64,000 bases of DNA from Modestobacter sp. Leaf380 (GCF_001424485.1 NZ_LMQC01000019.1:248001-312000), one strand, 5' to 3'. Shown: positions 42,824 to 51,800, numbered from the stretch's first letter. Notes: generated from the sequence alone by a model not told the origin. Made by a program: numbers and translations.

Positions 42824-44785
42824 CTAGACGGGGGCCCTGACCGAGACCTCCGCGACCTGCACGTTGCGGGCGGCCGCGGGAGCCCGGCCGTTGTCGTAGG
42901 CAGCCGTGACGACCAACCGGAGCTGCCGGGCCAGGACGTCGGGGGTGTCGAAGGTGGCTGCGGCGTTAGGCATCTCATAGGTGCCCAGCGTGGTCCAGGC
43001 CCCGTTGACCAGGGCCTCGATCCGCAGGCTCCGGGGGCCGTACCCGACCCGCGGGGTCACCGTCACCGAACCGATCGCCTGGGCGGTGCTGGCGCTCTGG
43101 CCGTACGTCACGGTGAGCGTCTCCGGGCGGGTCGGCTGGGGACCCTGACCCTCGGTGGTCCCGCTGCTCACCCAGAAGGTCGACGCCCTGCCGTCGACGG
43201 CCAGGGACGCCGGGTAGGCCGGCTGGCTGGTCGATGCGGTGGCAGTGGGGGCCGGGACCAGGCTTCCGGTGTAGTCCACCGGGGCCGGCTGTGGTGTCGT
43301 GTCGCGCTGAGCATCGGCACCCGTGGCGCCAGGACCGGTGCGCAGGTCAGTCACCCGGAAACCGCCTCGGATGCCATCGCCGACCTGCAGGTAGGCCATG
43401 CTCAGGACGCCGTCGCGCTGCAGCCGGGTCCGGTCGACGACCAGCTCGGCCAGCGGGTCCGCGGCGGGGTCGCTGAAGGCCAGCTGCCAGTCCGACCAGG
43501 TGCTGGCGGCCGTCGCGGTGACGACCCGCCCGTCGGGCAGGACCACCCACGCCGTGTCCTGGGCGTCGAAGAGCAGCTTCGTCCGACCGGCGCTGTTGCT
43601 GTAGAAGGGCAGCTCCATCGACCGCCACGTTCCCTGGGCGTCCCGCCAGTGGTGGAAGGGCTTCGCGTACTGCGCCCGCTGGGAGTAGGTGGAGGTGTGA
43701 CAGCCGCCGATGGCGGCCAGGTCGGCGTCGTTGAACTGGGAGGTCATCACGTGGACCCGACCCTGACTGTCGAAGGTCTGCGCCTCCTGGTTGATCAGCC
43801 CGCGGTTGATCGAGATCGGGACGACGACGTGTGGGTCACGCACGGAGATCCGGTCGCTGGTCCCGGTCCGGCCGGTGACCCGACCGCTGTCGTCCGTCCA
43901 GGTGAGGCCGCCGTCCGAGCTGCGGGCGTACCCCAGGTCGTGGTTGCCCAGGCCGCCGCTGTTGCACCAACCGGCGCGCTCGCGCCACGAGAAGCTGATC
44001 TCGAGGTCCCCGGTCACCGGGTTGGTGCCGAAGCCGTGCAGGTAGCTGTACCGGGACGAGCTGCTCCCGTAGGGACCGGTCCACGTCCCGGTGGAGTCGG
44101 TGAAGCGTCCCAGGTAGGTCCAGGTCCCGGCCGCGTCGCCGTTGTAGCGGACCAGCGTCTGCTCGCCGGCGTGGGTGATGCCCTCGCGGTAGGTCAGCAA
44201 CAGCTGCCCGCGGTTGACCTCGAACTGCGGGTAGGTCCACAGGCCGGTGTTGCCCGTCCCACCCGGGTTGGTGAACGGCAGGACCCGGACGACCGCCTCG
44301 AACGATCGGGACGTCCAGGCGGCCGTGGCGATGTCCGGCACGGACTTGACGTAGAGCTGGGCGCCCGTGTGGGTGCCCAGGGCGAGGTGGAGTCGCCCGT
44401 CGGACGGGGAGACGGCCATCGAGATCGTGTTGTGCGAGTCGTTGGCGGCGAGCCGGCCGTCGAGCTCGAGGCTCTGCCAGGTCCCCCCGGGCAGGGTCCG
44501 CCGGGACACCACGACGGTGCCGTCCTCGCGGTACCACGACGTGTACTGCAGGTTGTCGACGGTGAGCAGGACGTCCTGCTGGAAGCTCCCGATGTTGACC
44601 GAGCCCTCGTAGGTGACACGGGCGTGCGCCGCAGGGTCCAGCAGGTGGTCCGAGAGGCGCTGAGCTGGTGCCGCCTCGGCGGCGAACGCGCGGGACGGGG
44701 CGAGAGCTGTCTGACCACCGGCGAGCAGAGCCGCCAGGGTGACGAGGAGGACCACGGCGCGGGAGCGCCTCAGGGGGATCGTCAT
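42824..44785 (-). CDS. Secreted BNR_4 beta-propeller protein, GH145/PL-like, with discoidin module
   Basis: A 653-residue exported protein. The signal peptide (P-L-R-R-S-R-A-V, hydrophobic core, cleavage near A-F-A-A) precedes a seven-bladed BNR_4-type beta-propeller (about 45-500; S-H-N-T-I-S-M-A, R-S-S-D-G-G-L-T-W and R-D-P-H-V-V-V motifs). A C-terminal discoidin/F5-8C domain follows (about 510-653; A-S-L-A-V-D-G-R-A-S-T-F-W). BNR_4 propellers include GH145 rhamnosidases and PL24/25/27 lyases acting on rhamnose-uronic acid glycans, so a rhamnose-releasing role fits the adjacent rhamnose genes (inference). Start ATG 44785 has GGAGGA. A TGATACGTTTCA site 17 bp upstream matches the rhamnose regulator sites. 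Confidence 0.82.
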   Translation of the reverse strand: MTIPLRRSRAVVLLVTLAALLAGGQTALAPSRAFAAEAAPAQRLSDHLLDPAAHARVTYEGSVNIGSFQQDVLLTVDNLQYTSWYREDGTVVVSRRTLPGGTWQSLELDGRLAANDSHNTISMAVSPSDGRLHLALGTHTGAQLYVKSVPDIATAAWTSRSFEAVVRVLPFTNPGGTGNTGLWTYPQFEVNRGQLLLTYREGITHAGEQTLVRYNGDAAGTWTYLGRFTDSTGTWTGPYGSSSSRYSYLHGFGTNPVTGDLEISFSWRERAGWCNSGGLGNHDLGYARSSDGGLTWTDDSGRVTGRTGTSDRISVRDPHVVVPISINRGLINQEAQTFDSQGRVHVMTSQFNDADLAAIGGCHTSTYSQRAQYAKPFHHWRDAQGTWRSMELPFYSNSAGRTKLLFDAQDTAWVVLPDGRVVTATAASTWSDWQLAFSDPAADPLAELVVDRTRLQRDGVLSMAYLQVGDGIRGGFRVTDLRTGPGATGADAQRDTTPQPAPVDYTGSLVPAPTATASTSQPAYPASLAVDGRASTFWVSSGTTEGQGPQPTRPETLTVTYGQSASTAQAIGSVTVTPRVGYGPRSLRIEALVNGAWTTLGTYEMPNAAATFDTPDVLARQLRLVVTAAYDNGRAPAAARNVQVAEVSVRAPV

Positions 44786-44801
44786 CGTTCCTCCGGTGTG
44801 T

Positions 44802-44813
44802 TGATACGTTTCA
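44802..44813. promoter_or_regulatory. Rhamnose-type LacI operator upstream of the BNR_4 gene
   Basis: TGATACGTTTCA matches TGANACGNTTCA sites at 56693 and 56804. It lies between the promoter and start of the BNR_4 gene. Confidence 0.6.
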
Positions 44814-44919
44814 GTGCCAATGTGTCCCGGCACACAGCCACCTGACAAGGCGATGGCCGGAAGCGGTCAGTCCTCGCTGCCCGCTGCGCGGGGTGCAGCG
44901 CGTCGGGCCCGCACGGGCC

Positions 44920-45141
44920 TCAGACCAGGTCGTTCCGAACCGCCCAGACCACGGCCTCCACCGGGGTGCGCACCCCGAGGGCGCTGCACACGGACGCCGT
45001 CCGGCGCCGCACCGTCCGCGGCGAGGTCACCAGCTCCCGCGCGATCTGCTCCACCAGCAGACCCCGAGCGAGCAGGCTCAGCAGCAAAACGTCCTCGCCC
45101 GAGATCGGCCCGGCCCGACCCGGTACGGCTGCCTCAGGCAC
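44920..45141 (-). CDS. LuxR-type HTH-only mini-regulator
   Basis: A 73-residue protein that is almost wholly a LuxR/GerE helix-turn-helix: I-S-G-E-D-V-L-L-L-S-L-L-A-R-G, I-A-R-E-L-V-T-S-P-R-T-V-R-R-R, and the closing helix G-V-R-T-P-V-E-A-V-V-W-A. There is no sensor or receiver domain. GTG 45141 overlaps the rhaB stop by 8 bp, so it is the last gene of the rhamnose catabolic operon. It could regulate this operon, act in trans, or compete with full-length LuxR proteins. The gene ends 134 bp from the divergent BNR_4 start. Confidence 0.75.
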   Translation of the reverse strand: MPEAAVPGRAGPISGEDVLLLSLLARGLLVEQIARELVTSPRTVRRRTASVCSALGVRTPVEAVVWAVRNDLV

Positions 45142-46600
45142 GACCGGTACGGCGCTCGGCGGCGTCCCAGGGGCCGGGGTCGCCGACGGGCTCGTACCGG
45201 ACGACGTCCTGGGTCACCCGCAGCAGCGCCCGCATCTCGGCGAGACCGCCGGACACCGCGCCGCCGGCTCTGGCCTGGACCAGGACGTTGCCCAGTGCGG
45301 CTGCCTCCACCGGACCGGCCACCACCGGCAACCCGCAGGCGTCCGCCGTCAGCTGCATCAGCAGCGCGTTGCGGGCACCACCGCCCACCACGTGGACGAC
45401 GTCCACGTCGCGGCCGGACAGCTCCACCGCAGCCCGGACGGTGCGCCGGTAGGCCAGCGCCAGGCTGTCCAGGATGCAGCGGACCGTCTCGGCCTGGGAC
45501 TGCGGCGGCGTCTGGCCGGTCTCCCGGCACAGGTCCGCGATCCGGGACGGCACGTCGCCCGGCGGCAGGAAGCGGGGGTCGTCGCAGTCGACGACCGCGG
45601 TGAAAGCCGGCACCCGGGCTGCGGCGTGCAGCAGTTCACCCAGGTCCGCCGGCAGCCCGGCCGCCGCCCACGTGCGCAGTGACTCCGACAGCAGCCACAG
45701 GCCCATGACGTTGCGCAGGTAGCGGACCGTGCCGTCCACGCCCAACTCGTTGGTGAACCCGGCGGACCGGCTGGGCTCGGTGAGCACCGGGTCGGGCAGC
45801 TCGAGGCCGACCAGCGACCACGTCCCGCAGGAGACGTAGGCGAAGCGCTCGGACTCGGCCGGTACCCCCACCACGGCCGAGGCAGTGTCGTGGGACCCGA
45901 CGGCGGTCAGCGGCACGGGACCCACCAACCCGGTCTCACCGAGCACCTGGTCGGTGAGCAGGCCGAGCCGGTCGCCCGGCGTGGTCAGCGGCGGGAGGAG
46001 GGTCCGGGGCAGGCCGAGCGAGTCGACGACGGTCCAGGACCACTGGCGACTGCGGGCGTCGAGCAGCCCCGTGGTGGAGGCGTTGGTCACCTCCGCGCCC
46101 ACGGCCCCGGTGAGCCAGTGGCCCAGCAGGTCGGGGACCAGCAACGCCGTGCGGGCGGCCTCCAGCTGAGCACTGCCGCGGAGCGCGGCGAGTTGGAAGA
46201 CCGTCGTGAAGGGCAGGTGCTGCAGTCCGTTGACCCGGTACAGCTCCGCCACACCGAGCGCAGCGTGCACGGCGGGCACCGCCGTCTCGTGGCGGGCGTC
46301 GCGGTAGTGCACCGGGTTGCCCAGCAGCACGCCGTCGGCATCCAGCAGGCCCACGTCGACCGCCCAGCTGTCGATGCCCACACCGTCGACCGGTCCGGTG
46401 CGCCCGGCGGCCCGGAGGCCGTCGAGCACCCCGGCGTACAGCGCCAGCACGTCCCAGTACAAGCGCTCGCCGACCGGGACGGGCCGGTTGGCGAAGCGGT
46501 TGACCTCGGTGAGCTCGAGCCGCCCGTCCCCGACCAACCCGGTCATCACCCGCCCGCTGGAGGCCCCCAGGTCGACGGCGGCCAGTCTGAGGAGGCTCAC
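45134..46600 (-). CDS. rhaB: Rhamnulokinase
   Basis: A 488-residue FGGY-family sugar kinase. It has the N-terminal A-V-D-L-G-A-S-S-G-R-V phosphate loop characteristic of rhamnulokinases, the D-S-W-A-V-D segment, V-G-S-H-D-T-A-S-A-V (catalytic Asp), Y-V-S-C-G-T-W-S-L-V-G and V-V-G-G-G-A-R-N. It phosphorylates L-rhamnulose at O1. GTG 46600 overlaps the stop of the arabinose-isomerase-like gene (GTGA). L-ribulose or L-fuculose phosphorylation is possible given that neighbour, but the N-terminal motif and operon favour rhamnulose. Confidence 0.92.
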   Translation of the reverse strand: MSLLRLAAVDLGASSGRVMTGLVGDGRLELTEVNRFANRPVPVGERLYWDVLALYAGVLDGLRAAGRTGPVDGVGIDSWAVDVGLLDADGVLLGNPVHYRDARHETAVPAVHAALGVAELYRVNGLQHLPFTTVFQLAALRGSAQLEAARTALLVPDLLGHWLTGAVGAEVTNASTTGLLDARSRQWSWTVVDSLGLPRTLLPPLTTPGDRLGLLTDQVLGETGLVGPVPLTAVGSHDTASAVVGVPAESERFAYVSCGTWSLVGLELPDPVLTEPSRSAGFTNELGVDGTVRYLRNVMGLWLLSESLRTWAAAGLPADLGELLHAAARVPAFTAVVDCDDPRFLPPGDVPSRIADLCRETGQTPPQSQAETVRCILDSLALAYRRTVRAAVELSGRDVDVVHVVGGGARNALLMQLTADACGLPVVAGPVEAAALGNVLVQARAGGAVSGGLAEMRALLRVTQDVVRYEPVGDPGPWDAAERRTGRA

Positions 46601-48048
46601 CCCAGCCGCACGTGCAGGAAGTCCAGCTCGCACAGCTGGGCCACCCGCTCGAGCTCGGCTGCGCGGTGGCCGACCCCCAGCGCCCAGTGGTGCCCGACGC
46701 CCGATGCACTCCACTCGTCGGTCCACTCGCCGGGGTCGACCCCGAAGTCGACGCGCGAGGTCGTGTTGCCGATGGCCAGCAACGGCCCGTCCACGACGGT
46801 CCCCTCGGCTGCGATCAGCCGGAACGAGCCGTCCCGCAGCTGCCCCAGCCCGCAGAGCGTCACCGGTCCGTGCTGCACGTCGAACTCGACAGAGACGCCG
46901 TAGCCGCGCTTGCCGTGGAAGACGCCCAGGCCGCGCAGCAGCGGGCGGCGGGCGCTGATCGCCAGGTGCGCCGGCCCGTCGTGGCCCATCTCGACCACGC
47001 CGGCCCGGAAGTCCAGCGCCTGCAGCTCGGTGAACGACCCACCGCCGCCGAGACGGTCCATGACCAGCATCGCGATGGAGGTGCGCAGCTCGTACTCCCC
47101 GACGAGGGGGATGCCGCGGGCGGTGAGGAGGGAGGCGCCCAGGATCATCCCGGCGGCGACCCGCTCGTGGGCCTCACCGTCCAGGCCACGGTGGTAGTAG
47201 GCCATCGAGTCCAACGCGAAGTCCTCGACGAGTCGGTCCAGGGCCACCGACACCTGCGCACCCCACCGCAGCTCGGGTTCGGCGACGGACTCGTCCAGGG
47301 TGAACACGTCCCGGGCCAGCTGCACGCGGGCGTCGACCTCGGCCTCGGTGACCTTCTCCACCCGCACCCGCAGGTCGTCGATCTCGAGCACCTCGACGTG
47401 CCCGCCGAGCTGGGTGGAGATGCTGGTCAGGTCGGTGGAGACGTCCAGCATGCCCGGGTAGAGGTGTCCCATCAGCCCGTGCCTGCCGTGGCGCAGCATC
47501 CCGCGGACCCCGGCGGCCTTCACCCAGTGGGCGATACGCCCCCAGGCCCGCTCGTCTTCCACGTAGCCCGACACGGAGCGGAACGGGATGCCGGCGCGAC
47601 GGAAGGAGTTGGCCATCTCCGGCAGCGGGCAGGCCCCGCAGTAGGCGAGCCACTCCCCGGTGCCGAAGGTCGCGTGGTCCATGACCTCGGTGGGCTGCAG
47701 GTTCAGCAGCAGCACCGGCGCGCCCGCCCGCTGGGCGACCGGGACCAGCATCGACGCCGTCATGTAGGTGGTCAGGAACCCCACGATCAGGTCGCAGCCG
47801 GCGGCCCGCAGCCGCTCGGCGGCCACGGCCGCCTCCTGGGCATCGGACACGAAGCCGACGTCGACCACCTCGCAGTCCAGGTCCTGCATGCGCTCGGACA
47901 CCCGGCGCGCACTCGCCTGCAGCTGAGGGAGCAGCTGCGGGAACTGCGGCCAGTAGGCGCCGAGCCCGCCGGCCACCAGGCCGACCTTGACGGGGCGGGT
48001 GCGCACCCGGGCGAGGCCGGCGTGCACCTGGTCGAGAGGGCTGCTCAT
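46597..48048 (-). CDS. L-arabinose/L-fucose isomerase-family protein
   Basis: A 483-residue aldose-ketose isomerase of the AraA/FucI superfamily, closest in pattern to actinobacterial arabinose-isomerase-like proteins. The N-terminal Rossmann-like domain has K-V-G-L-V-A-G-G-L-G-A-Y-W-P-Q-F and G-F-L-T-T-Y-M. The middle domain has M-G-H-L-Y-P-G-M, and the metal/catalytic segments include V-E-M-G-H-D-G-P-A-H. It would isomerise L-arabinose (or a related sugar) to the ketose. Its place between rhaB and rhaD is unexpected because rhamnose has its own isomerase in the operon. It may take L-arabinose released by GH127 upstream. The ATG is 28 bp after the rhaD stop. Confidence 0.82.
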   Translation of the reverse strand: MSSPLDQVHAGLARVRTRPVKVGLVAGGLGAYWPQFPQLLPQLQASARRVSERMQDLDCEVVDVGFVSDAQEAAVAAERLRAAGCDLIVGFLTTYMTASMLVPVAQRAGAPVLLLNLQPTEVMDHATFGTGEWLAYCGACPLPEMANSFRRAGIPFRSVSGYVEDERAWGRIAHWVKAAGVRGMLRHGRHGLMGHLYPGMLDVSTDLTSISTQLGGHVEVLEIDDLRVRVEKVTEAEVDARVQLARDVFTLDESVAEPELRWGAQVSVALDRLVEDFALDSMAYYHRGLDGEAHERVAAGMILGASLLTARGIPLVGEYELRTSIAMLVMDRLGGGGSFTELQALDFRAGVVEMGHDGPAHLAISARRPLLRGLGVFHGKRGYGVSVEFDVQHGPVTLCGLGQLRDGSFRLIAAEGTVVDGPLLAIGNTTSRVDFGVDPGEWTDEWSASGVGHHWALGVGHRAAELERVAQLCELDFLHVRLG

Positions 48049-48076
48049 CGTGGGGGCTCCAGGGGGTTCGGGACGG

Positions 48077-50113
48077 TCAGCGGAGGAAGGCGGCGGCGAC
48101 GCCGGAGTCGACCGGGACGTGCAGGCCGGTGGTCCGGGTCAGCTCGCCCCCGGTCAGGGCGAAGACGGCGTCGGCGACGTGCTCCGGGAGCACCTCGCGC
48201 TTGAGCAGGGTGCGCTGGGCGTAGTAGGCGCCCAGCTCCTCCTCGGGGACGCCGTAGACGGCGGCTCGCTTGGCGCCCCAGCCGCCGGCGAAGATGCCCG
48301 ATCCGCGGACGACGCCGTCGGGGTTGATGCCGTTGACCCGGATGCCGTGCTCGCCGAGCTCGGCAGCCAGCAGCCGGACCTGGTGGGCCTGGTCGGCCTT
48401 GACCGCGGAGTAGGCGATGTTGTTCGGCCCGGCGAAGACGGAGTTCTTGGAGGAGATGTAGACGACGTCCCCACCCAGGCCCTGCTCGATCATGACCCGG
48501 GCGGCCTCGCGGGAGACCAGGAAGCTGCCCTTGGCCATCACGTCGTGCTGCAGGTCCCAGTCCCGCTCGGTGGTCTCCAGCAGCGGCTTGGAGATCGAGA
48601 GCCCGGCGTTGTTGACCACCAGGTCGACCCCGCCGAAAGCCAGGGCCGCGGCAGCGAACGCGGCGGCCACGGCCTCACCGTCGGACACGTCCGCGGCCAC
48701 CCCGACGGCGACGTCGGTCGAGCCGATCCCGGCTGCGGCCTCCTGGGCCTTGGCCAGGTCGAGGTCGGCGACGACGACGCAGGCGCCCTCGGCGGCGAGC
48801 CGCTCCGCGATGGCCTTGCCGATGCCCGACGCGGCACCGGTGACCAGGGCGACCCGGGAGGCCAGCGGCTTGGGCTCGGGCATCCGGGCGAGCTTGGCCT
48901 CCTCGAGGGACCAGTACTCGATCCGGAACTTCTCGACCTCGTCGATGGGGGCGTAGGTCGAGACGGACTCGGCGCCCCGCATCACGTTGATCGCGTTGAC
49001 GTAGAACTCCCCGGCCACGCGGGCGGTCTGCTTGTTCGCACCGAAGCTGAACATGCCGACCCCGGGCACCAGCACGACTGCCGGGTCGGCTCCGCGCATG
49101 GCCGGGCTGTCGGCCGAGGCGTTGCGCTCGTAGTAGGCGGCGTAGTCGGCGCGGTAGGCCTCGTGCAGCTCCCGCAGCCTGGTGGTGACCTGCTCCAACG
49201 GCGCGGTCGGCGGCAGGTCGAGCACCATCGGGGCGACCTTGGTGCGCAGGAAGTGGTCGGGGCAGCTCGTGCCCAGCGAGGCCAGCCGGGGGTGCTCGGC
49301 CGAGGCCAGGAAGTCCAGGACGACATCGCTGTCGGTCAGGTGGCCGACCTGCGGCTTGTCGGTGGAGGCCAGCCCGCGCAGCAGCGGGAACACAGCGGCG
49401 GCCCGGGCACGGCGCTCGGGCTCGGGCAGCGGCTCGAACTCCGGCAGCCGGGCTCCGAACGGCTCGGGTCGGCCGTGCTCGGCGAGGAACTCCTCGGCGG
49501 TGCGGATGATCTCCAGGCTGTTGGCCTGGCACTGCGCGGAGGTGTCGGCCCAGGCGGTGATCCCGTGCCCACCCAGGACCGCGCCGATGGCCTGCGGGTT
49601 GGCCTCCGCCAGCGCGGCGATGTCCAGCCCCAGCTGGAAGCCCGGCCGGCGCCACGGCACCCAGACCACGCGATCGCCGAAGCACCGACGGGTCAGCTCC
49701 TCACCGTCCGCGGCGGTGGCCAGCGCGATGCCGGAGTCGGGGTGCAGGTGGTCCACGTGCGCGGCCCGCACCAGCCCGTGCATGGCGGTGTCGATGGACG
49801 GCGCCGCCCCGCCCCGGCCGTGCAGGCAGTAGTCGAACGCGGCGACCATCTCGTCCTCGCGGTCGACACCGGGGTAGACGTCGACCAGTGCCCGGAGCCG
49901 GTCCAGCCGCAGGACGGCCAGTCCGGGCTCGGTCAGGGTGCCCAGGTCACCGCCGGAGCCCTTCACCCAGAGCAGCTCGACCGGCTGGCCGGTGACCGGG
50001 TCGGTCTCGCTGCCGGCTGCGGAGGTGTTGCCACCGGCGTAGTTGGTGTTGCGGGGGTCGGCCCCCAGCGCGTTGGAGCGCTGGAGCAGCTCGCTGACCA
50101 CGGGGTTCGTCAC
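48077..50113 (-). CDS. rhaD: Bifunctional rhamnulose-1-phosphate aldolase/lactaldehyde dehydrogenase
   Basis: A 678-residue two-domain enzyme. Residues about 1-410 form a class II aldolase-type domain (G-G-N-T-S, the metal site H-V-D-H-L-H-P-D, G-G-H-G-I) that splits rhamnulose 1-phosphate to DHAP and L-lactaldehyde. Residues about 430-678 form a classical SDR (V-T-G-A-A-S-G-I-G, N-N-A-G, Y-S-A-V-K) predicted to oxidise L-lactaldehyde to L-lactate. This fusion (often named RhaEW or RhaD) is known in many bacteria. GTG 50113 follows GAGGAC. It sits 49 bp after rhaI in one operon. Confidence 0.93.
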   Translation of the reverse strand: MTNPVVSELLQRSNALGADPRNTNYAGGNTSAAGSETDPVTGQPVELLWVKGSGGDLGTLTEPGLAVLRLDRLRALVDVYPGVDREDEMVAAFDYCLHGRGGAAPSIDTAMHGLVRAAHVDHLHPDSGIALATAADGEELTRRCFGDRVVWVPWRRPGFQLGLDIAALAEANPQAIGAVLGGHGITAWADTSAQCQANSLEIIRTAEEFLAEHGRPEPFGARLPEFEPLPEPERRARAAAVFPLLRGLASTDKPQVGHLTDSDVVLDFLASAEHPRLASLGTSCPDHFLRTKVAPMVLDLPPTAPLEQVTTRLRELHEAYRADYAAYYERNASADSPAMRGADPAVVLVPGVGMFSFGANKQTARVAGEFYVNAINVMRGAESVSTYAPIDEVEKFRIEYWSLEEAKLARMPEPKPLASRVALVTGAASGIGKAIAERLAAEGACVVVADLDLAKAQEAAAGIGSTDVAVGVAADVSDGEAVAAAFAAAALAFGGVDLVVNNAGLSISKPLLETTERDWDLQHDVMAKGSFLVSREAARVMIEQGLGGDVVYISSKNSVFAGPNNIAYSAVKADQAHQVRLLAAELGEHGIRVNGINPDGVVRGSGIFAGGWGAKRAAVYGVPEEELGAYYAQRTLLKREVLPEHVADAVFALTGGELTRTTGLHVPVDSGVAAAFLR

Positions 50114-50162
50114 GTCGTCGTCCTCAGGTCGGTGGGGTGTGCGGGGCGGTGCCGGACGGCGC

Positions 50163-51332
50163 TCACGCGCCCCAGGAGGCCTGGGTGCCGCCGACGCGGT
50201 CGGCGGCGAGACGGTCCTGGTGGCCAGAGGCTGCGTAGGCGGCGTTGGGGTCGGGGTGCAGGCCGGCGGACTCGCGCAGCTCGGCGAGCAGCGGACGTAC
50301 GTCGGTGGCGAAGGCGTCGGTGAGCGCGGCGTGCGCCCCGAGGACGTCACCGGCCTGCTGGGCGGCGTGCAGCGCATCCCGGTCGACCAACAGCGCCTTG
50401 GCGGTGGCCTCCTGCACGTTGGTCACCGAACGGATCTGGCCCGGGATCTTGGGCTCGATGTTGTGGCACTGGTCCAACATGAAGTTGACGCCGGACTCCG
50501 GGCGCAGCGCGTCGGCCTCGACGATCTCGTTCATGATCCGGAACAGCTGGAAGGGGTCAGCCGCTCCGACGATCAGGTCGTCGTCGCCGTAGTTGCGGCT
50601 GTTGAAGTCGAAGGCGCCCAGCCGGCCCACCCGCAGCAGCTGCATGACGATGAACTCGATGTTCGTGCTGGGCGCGTGGTGGCCGGTGTCCAGCACGACC
50701 TGGGCCTGGTCCCCCAGGGCCAGGCAGTGCACCAGCGAGGTCCCCCAGTCGGGGATGTCCATCGCGTAGAAGTACGGCTCGTAGATCTTGTACTCCACGA
50801 GCAGCCGGTGCTCGGGGTCCAGCAGCGCGTAGATCTGCTGCAGGGAGTCGGCGAGGCGGTCCTGGCGCGCGCGCAGGTCGTCCTGGCCGGCGTAATTGGT
50901 GCCGTCGGGCAACCAGAGCTTGAGGTCGGTGGAGCCGGTGGCCCGCATGACCTCGACGCACTCGGCGTGGTGGGCGATCGCCCGGTCCCGGACCGCCTTG
51001 TCGGCATGGGTCAGCGAGCCCAGGCGGTACTCGTCGTCCTGGAAGAGGTTGGAGTTGATCGCGCCGATCGTGACGCCCTCATCGGCGGCGTGGGCACCCA
51101 GCTTCGCGTAGTCCTCGACCCGGTCCCACGGGATGTGCAGCGAGACGCGCGGCGCGGCGCCGGTCAACCGGTGGACGACGGCGGCGTCGGAGATCTTCTC
51201 CCACGGGTCGCGGGCGACCCCGGGGGCACCGAAGACCTTGAACCGGGTGCCGGAGTTGCCGAACGCCCACGACGGCAGCTCGATGGTCTGGGCGCGCAGC
51301 GCCTCGAGGGCTGCAGTGCGGAGGTCGCTCAT
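50163..51332 (-). CDS. rhaI: L-rhamnose isomerase
   Basis: A 389-residue TIM-barrel L-rhamnose isomerase of the RhaI type (as in Pseudomonas stutzeri), not the E. coli RhaA type. Motifs include S-L-H-I-P-W-D, I-N-S-N-L-F-Q-D-D-E-Y, L-W-L-P-D-G-T-N-Y-A-G-Q, Y-K-I-Y-E-P (metal Glu), D-T-G-H-H-A-P and F-D-F-N-S-R-N-Y-G-D-D-D. It converts L-rhamnose to L-rhamnulose. The ATG overlaps the rhaM stop by 4 bp. C-terminal Y-A-A-S-G-H-Q matches RhaI length and end. Confidence 0.95.
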   Translation of the reverse strand: MSDLRTAALEALRAQTIELPSWAFGNSGTRFKVFGAPGVARDPWEKISDAAVVHRLTGAAPRVSLHIPWDRVEDYAKLGAHAADEGVTIGAINSNLFQDDEYRLGSLTHADKAVRDRAIAHHAECVEVMRATGSTDLKLWLPDGTNYAGQDDLRARQDRLADSLQQIYALLDPEHRLLVEYKIYEPYFYAMDIPDWGTSLVHCLALGDQAQVVLDTGHHAPSTNIEFIVMQLLRVGRLGAFDFNSRNYGDDDLIVGAADPFQLFRIMNEIVEADALRPESGVNFMLDQCHNIEPKIPGQIRSVTNVQEATAKALLVDRDALHAAQQAGDVLGAHAALTDAFATDVRPLLAELRESAGLHPDPNAAYAASGHQDRLAADRVGGTQASWGA

Positions 51333-51703
51333 CGGTGGTCCTGCTCTCGTACGTGGGATGGGGTGTCAGTGGGTGTGAGCTGGTCCTCCAGGTGGAAGAC
51401 CTCGGTCAGCAGCAGCAGCCCCTCGTCGGGGCGCCGGCCGGCCAGACCGGTGAAGAAGGGGGCCATCTCCGCCTGCCACCGGGCGTTGACCTCGGTGGCC
51501 TCCATGGCGGCCTGCGCGGCATCGAGGTCGTGCGCCTCGACGTAACCGACCAGCAGGCCGTCGGGCCGGGCGAAGAGGGAGTAGTTGTGCCACCCGGACT
51601 CGGCCAGGGCGGTCGTCATCTCCGGCCAGACGCTGGCGTGCCGGCGGGTGTACTCCTCCAGCATCTCCGGACGGACCTGGAGGAGGAAGCAGTAGCGGGG
51701 CAC
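51329..51703 (-). CDS. rhaM: L-rhamnose mutarotase
   Basis: A 124-residue dimeric alpha/beta-barrel mutarotase interconverting L-rhamnose anomers. It has the family pattern Y-C-F-L-L-Q-V-R at the start, the H-x-x-V-W-P-E-M helix, H-N-Y-S-L-F (catalytic His) and W-Q-A-E-M-A-P-F-F near the end. GTG 51703 is the start that fits RhaM length; the open frame upstream lacks family similarity. It feeds RhaI, to which it is translationally coupled. Confidence 0.9.
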   Translation of the reverse strand: MPRYCFLLQVRPEMLEEYTRRHASVWPEMTTALAESGWHNYSLFARPDGLLVGYVEAHDLDAAQAAMEATEVNARWQAEMAPFFTGLAGRRPDEGLLLLTEVFHLEDQLTPTDTPSHVREQDHR

Positions 51704-51744
51704 CGGAGGTCTCCTCGGGCAGTCGGGGCGGGGAGCGGGTGCTG

Positions 51745-51791
51745 CCCGGGGGTGTACGGGTCGTCGTGGTGACGGCCCGCACACCCCCGGG
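51745..51791 (-). promoter_or_regulatory. Hairpin between rhaS and rhaM
   Basis: CCCGGGGGTGT (51745-51755) pairs with ACACCCCCGGG (51781-51791) across a 25-nt loop, just after the binding-protein gene. It is probably an mRNA stabiliser or attenuator separating transport from catabolic genes. Confidence 0.6.
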
Positions 51792-51800
51792 GCGCGCGAC

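Noticed and set aside
41327-44845. A 1172-codon plus-strand open frame across xylB and the BNR_4 gene
   Set aside because: It is out of frame with xylB and antisense to the propeller protein; low-complexity Arg/Gly/Pro sequence with no motif.
47987-50323. Long plus-strand open frame opposite rhaD
   Set aside because: Antisense shadow; the minus strand carries intact aldolase and SDR motifs.
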